Below are positions 1 through 5,226 of a DNA stretch of 5,226 nt, one piece after another. The notes beneath the pieces were generated by a model. It had not been told where the DNA came from and searched no databases. It saw only the letters and a program-made list of their open reading frames with translations. The position numbers and the translations under genes are program-made. The number at the start of each line of letters is the position of its first letter. Within the stretch, counting starts at the first letter, position 1. Origin of the DNA: Gemmatimonadota bacterium (lineage in GTDB: Bacteria > Gemmatimonadota > Gemmatimonadetes > Palauibacterales > Palauibacteraceae); the NCBI GenBank assembly GCA_029288095.1, contig JARFPW010000113.1:1-5226 (forward strand). Reading direction: 5' to 3'.

Positions 1-611
1 TCATACTCGCGGATTCGTTCGGGGTGCTCGGTGGCCCATTCGCTCGCACATACCCCGATCGACCTGTCATTGCGGGAGGCAAGCAAGGGTCGGAGCAGAC
101 CCGCTGCCCTGGCGAAAGCAAGCTCGTCCATCGGTGCGAAGGCCGGACCCCCGAACAAAGTCCGCGCGAGAATCCAGCCATCGACGTATCCCGACAGAAC
201 CGCGTATTCAGCTTCCACCAACTCGTCACAGCCGGCGTCGGGATCCTGGCCGCGCACCATCCGCATGCGGAGTACGGCATAGTTGTAGTAGGCCCGATCG
301 GCCTCGCGAAGGTTGCCGGGCATGATGACGTTCACCGTAGAATCGCTCGTCGGTGAAATCGCGTTCCACGGGTATGCCGCGTCGGCTGCGTCGGCCGGTG
401 CCGGCGGACCGAAACCCAGCGAATAGAGGACGGCCGGATCCTCTTCCAGGTCCTTGTAGAGCGCACGCGCCGTATCGAGCATGACCCGGAGGTCCGCAAG
501 CTCGAACCGCAGAGTATCCCGTTCCGTCGCGATGGACCGCTGGGCCATTCCGGGAGCGGCGGCGAACAACAGCAGCGCCAGGCCCATGAGTATCGGGCGG
601 CTACCGCTCAT
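1..611 (-). CDS. Exported protein of unknown function, C-terminus beyond the window
   Basis: I do not recognise this protein. The frame is open from the ATG at 611 to the window edge, giving 203 complete codons without a stop, so the C-terminus is missing. The N-terminus reads as a Sec signal peptide: Arg5, a hydrophobic core at residues 7-19 (ILMGLALLLFAAA), then P-G-M-A with likely cleavage after Ala23. There is no lipobox, so I infer a periplasmic or secreted soluble protein. Residues 28-58 look helical and acidic/amphipathic, followed by an Ala/Pro-rich linker (about 68-81). A second helical stretch (100-180) contains the aromatic cluster AYYNYAV and an isolated Cys128; Cys188 is the only other cysteine, so a disulfide is possible. 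The ATG overlaps the glmS stop as ATGA, which favours this start and translational coupling; Met9 is a weaker alternative. No strong Shine-Dalgarno is visible. Gene reality is supported by G/C-biased third positions and the signal peptide. Confidence 0.8.
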   Translation of the reverse strand, partial: MSGSRPILMGLALLLFAAAPGMAQRSIATERDTLRFELADLRVMLDTARALYKDLEEDPAVLYSLGFGPPAPADAADAAYPWNAISPTSDSTVNVIMPGNLREADRAYYNYAVLRMRMVRGQDPDAGCDELVEAEYAVLSGYVDGWILARTLFGGPAFAPMDELAFARAAGLLRPLLASRNDRSIGVCASEWATEHPERIREY

Positions 612-2464
612 TCGACCGTCACGCTCTTTGCGAGATTGCGGGGCTGATCCACGTCGCACCCACGCAAAACGGCTATGCGGTACGCCAACAGCTGCAGCGG
701 TATCACCGACACGAGCGGCTGCAGGCAATCGATAGTTCGGGGAACTGGAATCGCGTGGTCGACCCGCTCGGTGAGTCGGTCGTCACCGTCGGATACGATC
801 GCGATGACGCGACCACCGCGGGCCTTCACCTCTTCGATATTGGCGACGACCTTGTGATAGACATTGTCGGTCGGGGCGATGAACACGACCGGCATATTCT
901 CGTCGATCAGAGCGATCGGTCCGTGCTTCATTTCCGCCGCTGGATATCCTTCCGCGTGGATGTAGCTGATTTCCTTCAGCTTCAGGGCTCCCTCGAGAGC
1001 TACGGGGAAATTGTACCCCCTGCCCAGGTACAGGGCATTGGACGTCTGATGGTATTCGCGAGCCACTCGTGAGATCAGCTCGTCCTGTTCCAGTGCCCGC
1101 TCGATCTGCTCCGGCAATGCCCGCAGGCCCGCGACGATCTCCCGGCCTTCGATCAGGGTCAGGCCGCGCCGCCGAGCCATGTAGAGGGCGAACATCGCGA
1201 GGACCGTCAACTGTCCCGTGAACGCCTTCGTCGAGGCGACACCGATCTCGGGGCCGGAGTGTATATAGACCCCACCATCCGTCTCGCGGGCGATCGACGA
1301 GCCGACGACGTTGACAATCCCCATCACCGGCGCTCCGCGACGTCGCGCCTCGCGCATCGCCGCCAGCGTGTCCGCCGTCTCGCCCGACTGGGAGATGGCG
1401 ATGACGAGGGTACCGGCCGTCACGATCGGCCGGCGGTAGCGATACTCCGAAGCGTACTCGACTTCGACCGGAATGCGGGCCAGTTCTTCCAACAGGTACT
1501 CCCCCACAAGAGCAGCGTGCCAGCTGGTCCCGCAGGCCGTGATGACGATGCGCTTCACGTCATCCAGCACGTCGGCGAGCTCGCGCAAGCCGCCGAGGTG
1601 CGCGGTGCCCTCTTCCTCCAGCAGCCGACCGCGCATGGCATCTCGCACCGTGTCCGGTTGCTCGAAGATTTCCTTCAGCATGAAGTGCTCGAAACCGCCG
1701 CGCTCGATCTGATCCAGGTCCCAGTCGATGTGGCTGACTTCCTTGTCGATCACCCGCAGAGTTCCAGGGGCACCGAAGTCGGCCACGGCGATGATCTCGT
1801 GCCCTGAGCGCGTCAGTACCGCGAGCTCGCCGTCGTCCAGGTAGACGACCTTGCGCGTATGAGCCAGAACGGCGGCAACGTCCGACGCGACGAACATCTC
1901 CTCACTATCATCCTCTCCGATCCCGAGCAGCAGCGGCGAACCATTACGGGCGACAACGATCTTGCCGGGGTCGTCGACGTGCATGACGGCAATGCCGTAC
2001 GCCCCGTGGACACGGGAGAGGGCGGCGGCGACGGCTCGCTCGAGATTCCCCTCGAACACTTCGTCGATCAGGTGCGTCAGGACTTCGGTATCCGTCTCCG
2101 TCTCGAACACGTGCCCCATCTCCTGGAGCTTGATCCGGAGGACTTCATAGTTCTCGATGATCCCGTTGTGGACGAGAACGGTGCGGTTGGAGCCTTCGGA
2201 ATGGGGGTGGGCATTCAGCGTCGTCGGCGGACCGTGCGTCGCCCAGCGAGTGTGACCGATCCCCACACTGCCCTCAATCGGTTCGCGATCGAGCAGATCC
2301 TCCAGGACGGCGATCTTGCCGGCGATCTTCCGGACACCGTGAGCGTTGCCCGACTGGACGGCGATACCCGCCGAGTCGTAGCCGCGATATTCCATCCGGT
2401 GCAGACCTTCGAGCAGCAGCGGCTGTGCCTGGCGGCCGCCTACGTATCCTATGATACCACACAT
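608..2464 (-). CDS. glmS: Glutamine--fructose-6-phosphate aminotransferase (isomerizing), GlmS
   Basis: This cytosolic enzyme makes glucosamine-6-phosphate from fructose-6-phosphate and glutamine, the committed step towards UDP-GlcNAc. It has 618 residues against 609 in E. coli and is complete. The N-terminal class II glutaminase domain (about 1-240) begins MCGIIGYVGG with nucleophile Cys2. HTRWATHG (71-78), HNG (99-101, oxyanion Asn100) and TDTEVL (124-129) are all present. Two SIS sugar-isomerase domains follow (about 290-430 and 460-605), with CGTSWHA (311-317) and SQSGETADT (358-366) for phosphate binding. By alignment from memory, Glu498, His514 and Lys613 match E. coli Glu488, His504 and Lys603. 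The C-terminal tail ends in the invariant DQPRNLAKSVTVE. It starts 3 nt after the glmM stop; a GGGAG inside the last glmM codons may act as ribosome binding site. Its stop overlaps the downstream ATG. No glmS ribozyme can fit upstream, so regulation must act on the operon or by another route. Confidence 0.98.
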   Translation of the reverse strand: MCGIIGYVGGRQAQPLLLEGLHRMEYRGYDSAGIAVQSGNAHGVRKIAGKIAVLEDLLDREPIEGSVGIGHTRWATHGPPTTLNAHPHSEGSNRTVLVHNGIIENYEVLRIKLQEMGHVFETETDTEVLTHLIDEVFEGNLERAVAAALSRVHGAYGIAVMHVDDPGKIVVARNGSPLLLGIGEDDSEEMFVASDVAAVLAHTRKVVYLDDGELAVLTRSGHEIIAVADFGAPGTLRVIDKEVSHIDWDLDQIERGGFEHFMLKEIFEQPDTVRDAMRGRLLEEEGTAHLGGLRELADVLDDVKRIVITACGTSWHAALVGEYLLEELARIPVEVEYASEYRYRRPIVTAGTLVIAISQSGETADTLAAMREARRRGAPVMGIVNVVGSSIARETDGGVYIHSGPEIGVASTKAFTGQLTVLAMFALYMARRRGLTLIEGREIVAGLRALPEQIERALEQDELISRVAREYHQTSNALYLGRGYNFPVALEGALKLKEISYIHAEGYPAAEMKHGPIALIDENMPVVFIAPTDNVYHKVVANIEEVKARGGRVIAIVSDGDDRLTERVDHAIPVPRTIDCLQPLVSVIPLQLLAYRIAVLRGCDVDQPRNLAKSVTVE

Positions 2465-2467
2465 GGT

Positions 2468-3862
2468 TCAGGGGCTCCCGACCGCCCGGGCCACACAATC
2501 CTCCGCCTCTGTAGCGAGGGACTCAGCCCGGTCGTGATCTATGGACTCGACGATGACTCTGAGTATGGGTTCGGTTCCCGAGGGCCGGACATGCAGCCAT
2601 TCCGACCGATCCGGCCAACTCAAACGCAGCCCGTCGGTAACATCACTCACCGCGTCGGACCCCAGCGAGGCCTGGAGAGTTCCGAAAATCTTCTCCATGG
2701 CAACGGCGGGACGCGCAATCTTCCGCTTCACCATGCGGTAGTGCCGGCGGTCAGCCAGCAATTCACCCACTCGCGCTCCCCTCGAAGCGCACAAACTGAG
2801 AACGAGCGCTCCTGCCAGCGGCGCATCGCGGGTCAGATTCAGATCCGGCAGCATGACGCCCCCGTTCCCTTCGCCACCGATCACTGCTTCCGTTTCGACC
2901 ATCATCGCGGCGACCCGCGCCTCCCCGACAGCGCTCCGGTGAAACGGTACGCCTGCGTCAAGCGCCACGTCCTCGATGACCTGGCTCGAGGATAGATTGG
3001 TCACCACGGACCCGCGTCGATGTTCGAGCACGTACTCGGCGGCCAGGGCCAATGTCCAATCCTCCCCGATGGCCTGACCGGACTCGTCCACGATCGCCAG
3101 TCGATCCGAGTCGGGATCTACCGCGAAGCCGACGTCCGCCCCCGTCTCCCGCACCCGGCTACAGAGTTCTTCGAGGTTCTCCGGGGTCGGTTCCGGGTTG
3201 CGCGGAAACCGGCCGTCAGCCGTGAGGCCTATCCCGTCCACCTCCGCTCCCAGCCTCCGCAGTAACTCCGGCATCACCAACGCCCCGGCGCCATGCACGC
3301 AATCGACGACCACCTGGGGCCTCGCGGCGCGAATCGCGTCCGTGGCTACCAGGTCGAGCGCCAGTAAGCGCTCGATGTGATGCTCGACGACTCCCGGGTG
3401 AGCGGCGACTCGCCCGGGACTGCTCCAGTCCGCGTAGCTCGGGCCCGCTTCGAACAACTGTGTGATCCGCTCTCCCTGGACCGGAGTCACGAACAGGCCG
3501 TCAGGGCCGGCCAGCTTGAGCCCGTTCCACTCGACCGGATTGTGGGACGCGGTGACGATCAGTCCGCCAAGCGCTGATTCGTCGTCCTTGACGGCCAGCA
3601 GGTGCGTCGGCGTCGGGCCGATGCCGGATAACCTCGCGTCCACACCGGCGGCGCACAGGCCGGCCGCCGCAGCCTCGGCCAGAAATGCACCGGACGTCCG
3701 TGAATCACGACCGACGAGCACGTATCCGCCATCCGCGACGGGCCCCCGCTCTCGTATGAAACTGCCGAATGCCGCTCCGTATCGGGCGGCGAGTTCGGGA
3801 GTGACGGTGAGACCGACGATACCGCGAATTCCGGATGGCGAGATGATCAAGGGCGCGTCCAT
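2468..3862 (-). CDS. glmM: Phosphoglucosamine mutase, GlmM (alpha-D-phosphohexomutase family)
   Basis: It interconverts glucosamine-6-phosphate and glucosamine-1-phosphate in the cytosol, between GlmS and GlmU. At 464 residues it has normal family length and all four domains. SGIRGIVG lies near the N-terminus (10-17). The phosphoserine loop is TASHNP (104-109, catalytic Ser106). The Mg-binding loop is DPDSDR (249-254), with Ser where Gly is usual. The sugar-specificity loop is GGEGNGG (329-335), and the C-terminal phosphate-binding loop is RPSGTEP (426-432). The GEGNGG loop and SGIRG start match the archaeal/Bacteroidetes-like branch rather than E. coli-type GlmM (GEQSGH, GTDGIRG). Members of this superfamily also act on mannose or glucose phosphates; direct linkage to glmS, 3 nt away, is the main reason for calling glucosamine. 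The start at 3862 fits the family N-terminus, though the 27-nt gap upstream holds no strong Shine-Dalgarno. Confidence 0.92.
   Translation of the reverse strand: MDAPLIISPSGIRGIVGLTVTPELAARYGAAFGSFIRERGPVADGGYVLVGRDSRTSGAFLAEAAAAGLCAAGVDARLSGIGPTPTHLLAVKDDESALGGLIVTASHNPVEWNGLKLAGPDGLFVTPVQGERITQLFEAGPSYADWSSPGRVAAHPGVVEHHIERLLALDLVATDAIRAARPQVVVDCVHGAGALVMPELLRRLGAEVDGIGLTADGRFPRNPEPTPENLEELCSRVRETGADVGFAVDPDSDRLAIVDESGQAIGEDWTLALAAEYVLEHRRGSVVTNLSSSQVIEDVALDAGVPFHRSAVGEARVAAMMVETEAVIGGEGNGGVMLPDLNLTRDAPLAGALVLSLCASRGARVGELLADRRHYRMVKRKIARPAVAMEKIFGTLQASLGSDAVSDVTDGLRLSWPDRSEWLHVRPSGTEPILRVIVESIDHDRAESLATEAEDCVARAVGSP
2475..2479 (-). promoter_or_regulatory. Probable ribosome binding site of glmS inside the end of glmM
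   Basis: On the minus strand GGGAG lies in the last glmM codons, ten nt before the glmS ATG at 2464. The position, with the glmM stop only 3 nt from the glmS start, suggests that translation of glmS is coupled to glmM. The spacing is a little long. Confidence 0.4.
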
Positions 3863-3889
3863 GGCGCGAAAGTACCCGTACGACTCGAA

Positions 3890-4285
3890 TCAATCCAGAC
3901 GGTTGATCAGCCGGACCAGATGGTGCAGCTCTTCACCTCCGACGGTGCTGGCGGCGAAGCCCGATCCCCAGTGGACGCCCCGACCCGCGTCGGTTAGTGC
4001 CTCCTGCGACCCCGATTTCAGTCGAGCCACGAGCGTAGCCACCGTGTGACTCGGCTTGATCCGCAGCACCAGCATGACCCGGTTGGCAGTGGCCCGGACG
4101 GCGAGCGGCTCAGCGTCCAGCCGGCGGCTCAGTGTAATGAGCTGCGCCTCGACGGCGCCCCGGAGGTCGGTCGGCATCAGGGGCAGACGACCGAGCGTCG
4201 GCCACCCGACGTGGACGTAGATTCGGTGAGTCGACGGCTCCGCCCGTCTCGCCGGGCCACGCGGAATCCTTGGAATGGTCTGCAT
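3890..4285 (-). CDS. Y1 (IS200-like) transposase-fold protein, apparently catalytically inactive
   Basis: This 131-residue protein resembles the small Y1/HUH transposases of IS200/IS605 and REP-associated types over almost its whole length. HRIYVHVGWPTLGRLPLM (20-37) matches their first strand and 'R.P.L' segment. EPLAVRATANRVMLVLRI (59-76) aligns with the block that normally reads '..NHVHLLL.I'. LVARLKSGSQEAL (85-97) matches the 'LV..LKG.S...L' helix, and VHWGSGFAASTVGG (104-117) the 'W..GY...TV' segment. The two metal-binding histidines of HUH are replaced by Arg69 and Met71. The C-terminal helix LVRLINRL (123-130) lacks the nucleophilic tyrosine; Tyr23 is the only tyrosine. Strand cleavage is therefore not expected, but a nucleic-acid-binding fold could remain. 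The frame is intact, ends 27 nt before glmM and is first in the operon. It has no partner tnpB nearby and no evident IS ends. Homology is judged from motif order, without a database search. Confidence 0.78.
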   Translation of the reverse strand: MQTIPRIPRGPARRAEPSTHRIYVHVGWPTLGRLPLMPTDLRGAVEAQLITLSRRLDAEPLAVRATANRVMLVLRIKPSHTVATLVARLKSGSQEALTDAGRGVHWGSGFAASTVGGEELHHLVRLINRLD

Positions 4286-4287
4286 GC

Positions 4288-4304
4288 CGAAACGTAGAGT
4301 TTCG
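4288..4304. repeat. Short inverted repeat (6-bp arms, 5-nt loop) just upstream of the Y1-like gene
   Basis: CGAAAC (4288-4293) and GTTTCG (4299-4304) are perfect inverted copies around the 5-nt spacer GTAGA. The repeat lies three bases upstream of the ATG at 4285. It could be an operator half-site pair, or a hairpin at the 5' end of the minus-strand transcript if transcription begins further upstream. It has no T-tract, so it is not a terminator. Confidence 0.5.
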
Positions 4305-4321
4305 CCTCACTCGTCCCTCAA
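4293..4321 (-). promoter_or_regulatory. Candidate sigma70-like promoter for the minus-strand operon
   Basis: Reading the minus strand, TTGAGG (4321-4316) matches four of six bases of the -35 consensus. After a 17-nt spacer, TCTACG (4298-4293) matches three of six of the -10. Initiation would fall at or next to the ATG at 4285, implying a leaderless or nearly leaderless mRNA. This agrees with the lack of a properly spaced Shine-Dalgarno before that gene. The -10 sits in the loop of the hairpin at 4288-4304. It is a weak match and could be chance. Confidence 0.2.
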
Positions 4322-4331
4322 CGCTGCGTTT

Positions 4332-4343
4332 CGCCGGCCGGCG
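4332..4343. repeat. 12-bp perfect palindrome CGCCGGCCGGCG
   Basis: The sequence is identical to its own reverse complement over 12 bp and sits near the middle of the divergent region. A symmetric site there could be bound by a dimeric regulator serving both directions. GC-only palindromes of this size also arise by chance in GC-rich DNA, so a role is unproven. Confidence 0.45.
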
Positions 4344-4385
4344 GAGTCGACTAAGCTTCGGCGCACGAGACGAGCGAACCGCTAC

Positions 4386-4390
4386 GGAGG
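4386..4390 (+). promoter_or_regulatory. Ribosome binding site of the trans-sulfuration enzyme gene
   Basis: GGAGG, within CGGAGGTG, lies five nt before the ATG at 4396. It is the clearest Shine-Dalgarno in the window and fixes that start. The spacing is slightly short but within the normal range. Confidence 0.8.
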
Positions 4391-4395
4391 TGTAC

Positions 4396-5226
4396 ATGCA
4401 GACCAGACCGTCTGACCGCTTCGCCACGCTGGCGGTCCACGCGGGACAGGAGCCGGACCCGACGTCCGGCGCGATCATGACACCGATCTTCCAGACGTCC
4501 ACCTATGTCCAGGACGGTGTCGCCCAGACACGGGGAGGACACGAGTACGCCCGCGTCCTGAACCCGACCCGGACGGCCCTCGAGAGCAACCTCGCAGCCC
4601 TGGAAGGCGGGTCCGCCGCGTCGGCGTTCGCGTCCGGACTTGCCTCCATTGAGGCGATCCTGAAGACCTGTCTGTCTTCCGGAGACCACCTGGTGTGCGG
4701 AGACAATGTCTACGGAGGAACCGAGAGGTTGTTGAGGTTCTTCGAGCGCTTCGGAATTGTCTTCGATTCGGTGAACACGTCCGATCCGCAGGCATTGGCG
4801 GACGCGATGAGGCCCGAGACCCGCCTGGTAATGCTGGAGACGCCGACCAACCCCTTGATGCGCCTGTCGGACATCGCGGCGTGCTCGGAGATCGCCCGCC
4901 GCCATGATGCGCTCCTGGCCGTGGACAACACGTTCGCGACGCCGTACCTGCAAAGGCCGTTGGAGCTCGGCGCCGACCTGGTAGTTCACAGCACGACGAA
5001 GTACATCGGCGGGCACAGCGATCTGCTCGGCGGGGTCGTGGTTTCGGCGTCCCCCGAGCTGGGAGAGGCCATCGCCCGGCAGCAGATGGTCACGGGAGCG
5101 GTTCCGTCTCCGATGGACTGCTACCTGCTGCTCCGCTCCACGAAGACTCTTCCCGTCCGCATGAAAGCTCACTGCGACAACGCGGCGCGCATCGTCGAGT
5201 TTCTGTCGAGCCGCTCGGAGCACGAG
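4396..5226 (+). CDS. Cystathionine gamma-synthase/gamma-lyase family PLP enzyme, C-terminus beyond the window
   Basis: This is a Cys/Met-metabolism PLP-dependent enzyme of fold type I, cytosolic, acting in trans-sulfuration between cysteine, homocysteine and methionine. The 277 codons present cover roughly the first 70% of a typical 380-400 residue protein. Visible family features are HAGQEPDPTSGAIMTPI (15-31), EYARVLNPTR (50-59; Tyr51 and Arg53 bind PLP phosphate from the neighbouring subunit), ASGLAS (79-84), VYGGTERL (105-112; Tyr106 stacks on PLP), ETPTNP (148-153), VDNTFATPY (176-184; Asp177 contacts the pyridine N), and HSTTKYIGGHSD (198-209) with Schiff-base Lys202. The HxGQEP start, AFASGLA and Glu50 resemble gamma-lyases and the broad bacterial MetB/MetC-like group more than E. 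coli MetB. The C-terminal part that helps separate synthase from lyase is missing, so I give no gene symbol. The start is fixed by GGAGG five nt upstream of ATG. Confidence 0.95.
   Translation, partial: MQTRPSDRFATLAVHAGQEPDPTSGAIMTPIFQTSTYVQDGVAQTRGGHEYARVLNPTRTALESNLAALEGGSAASAFASGLASIEAILKTCLSSGDHLVCGDNVYGGTERLLRFFERFGIVFDSVNTSDPQALADAMRPETRLVMLETPTNPLMRLSDIAACSEIARRHDALLAVDNTFATPYLQRPLELGADLVVHSTTKYIGGHSDLLGGVVVSASPELGEAIARQQMVTGAVPSPMDCYLLLRSTKTLPVRMKAHCDNAARIVEFLSSRSEHE

Larger units (their letters stand above)
4286..4395. promoter_or_regulatory. Divergent intergenic region between the glmMS operon and the trans-sulfuration gene
   Basis: This 110-bp gap separates the only two divergent starts in the window, so it should hold promoters for both directions. 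It contains a short hairpin, a 12-bp palindrome and three copies of GTTTCG (one inverted at 4288, two direct at 4299 and 4328; the direct pair extends to GTTTCGCC). For the plus gene, TAAGCT at 4352-4357 could be a -10, with a very poor -35 (TTTCGC at 4329-4334) 17 nt upstream. That would give a leader of about 30 nt, but it is weak. No riboswitch fold (SAM, cobalamin) is apparent and the space is too short for most of them. Confidence 0.6.
4276..4405. repeat. 11-bp perfect inverted repeat covering both divergent start codons
   Basis: TGGTCTGCATG at 4276-4286 is the exact reverse complement of CATGCAGACCA at 4395-4405. Each copy contains the start codon and first two codons of its gene, so both proteins begin Met-Gln-Thr. 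The arms are 108 bp apart and the match stops on both sides. Each arm also contains the 6-bp palindrome GCATGC or a near version of it: GCATGC in the left arm (4282-4287), ACATGC in the right arm. Confidence 0.6.

Noticed and set aside
1259..1807. Plus-strand open frame of 182 codons inside glmS
   Set aside because: It is fully antisense to the conserved middle of glmS and has no ribosome binding site or recognisable domain.
2462..2470. glmS ribozyme or other leader RNA before glmS
   Set aside because: Only 3 nt separate the glmM stop from the glmS start, so any ribozyme would have to lie inside glmM coding sequence, and nothing there suggests it.
1859..2995. Long plus-strand open frame (378 codons) spanning the 5' part of glmS and the 3' part of glmM
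   Set aside because: It lies antisense to two unmistakable conserved genes and crosses their junction. Its translation is low-complexity and rich in Arg, Asp and His, as expected from reading GC-rich codons in the opposite frame, and it shows no recognisable motif.
3867..3885. GTAC-CC-GTAC symmetric element in the gap before glmM as an operator or terminator
   Set aside because: The arms are only 4 bp and there is no T-tract. The tiny gap is more consistent with read-through in an operon.
3462..4049. Plus-strand open frame of 195 codons across the glmM 5' end and the Y1-like gene
   Set aside because: It is antisense to both genes, with Ser/Pro/Arg-rich shadow composition. It would run through the 27-nt gap only by chance.
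3890..4285. An active IS200/IS605 insertion sequence
   Set aside because: The catalytic histidines and tyrosine are missing, no tnpB is adjacent, and I see no subterminal hairpin pair with target-site context on both sides; glmM follows after 27 nt.
4351..5223. Long minus-strand open frame (290 codons) opposite the trans-sulfuration enzyme
   Set aside because: The plus strand carries every motif of the PLP family and a good ribosome binding site. The antisense translation is Arg/Gly/Val-rich with no family features, a typical GC-rich shadow.
1..5226. CRISPR array, tRNA, rRNA or phage genes
   Set aside because: No spaced direct repeats, no tRNA-like cloverleaf and no phage-like coding sequence were seen; nearly the whole window is taken up by the five genes.

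Overview
The window is GC-rich (judged by eye, not counted), with strong G/C preference at third codon positions and very tight gene packing. It looks like a chromosomal segment of a free-living, high-GC bacterium. The type of GlmM, the small Y1-transposase-like protein and the exported unknown protein with an '...MAQ' signal-peptide end remind me of Gemmatimonadota or another FCB-related soil lineage. That assignment is inference from resemblance; there is no rRNA or other phylogenetic marker here.

Layout: from the divergent intergenic region at 4286-4395, four genes run leftwards on the minus strand as one apparent operon. They are (i) a 131-residue protein that resembles IS200/Y1 HUH transposases but lacks the catalytic residues (3890-4285), (ii) glmM, phosphoglucosamine mutase (2468-3862), (iii) glmS, glutamine-fructose-6-phosphate aminotransferase (608-2464), and (iv) an exported protein of unknown function that runs off the left edge (611 to 1). 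Gaps are 27 nt, 3 nt and a 4-nt ATGA overlap, so co-transcription and partial translational coupling are likely. On the plus strand a trans-sulfuration PLP enzyme (cystathionine gamma-synthase/lyase family) starts at 4396 behind a clear Shine-Dalgarno sequence and runs off the right edge after 277 codons.

Function: GlmS makes glucosamine-6-phosphate from fructose-6-phosphate and glutamine, and GlmM converts it to glucosamine-1-phosphate. Together they supply UDP-GlcNAc for peptidoglycan and outer-membrane glycans; GlmU is not in the window. There is no room for a glmS ribozyme, because glmS begins 3 nt after glmM. The divergent gene belongs to cysteine/methionine metabolism and has no obvious mechanistic link.

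The part most worth a second look is the right half of the minus-strand operon. An apparently catalytically dead, transposase-derived protein heads a housekeeping cell-wall-sugar operon, and the 110-bp divergent region in front of it carries several inverted repeats. These include an 11-bp perfect inverted repeat that covers the start codons of both divergent genes. Whether this is domestication as a DNA- or RNA-binding regulator or merely a relic cannot be settled from sequence alone.
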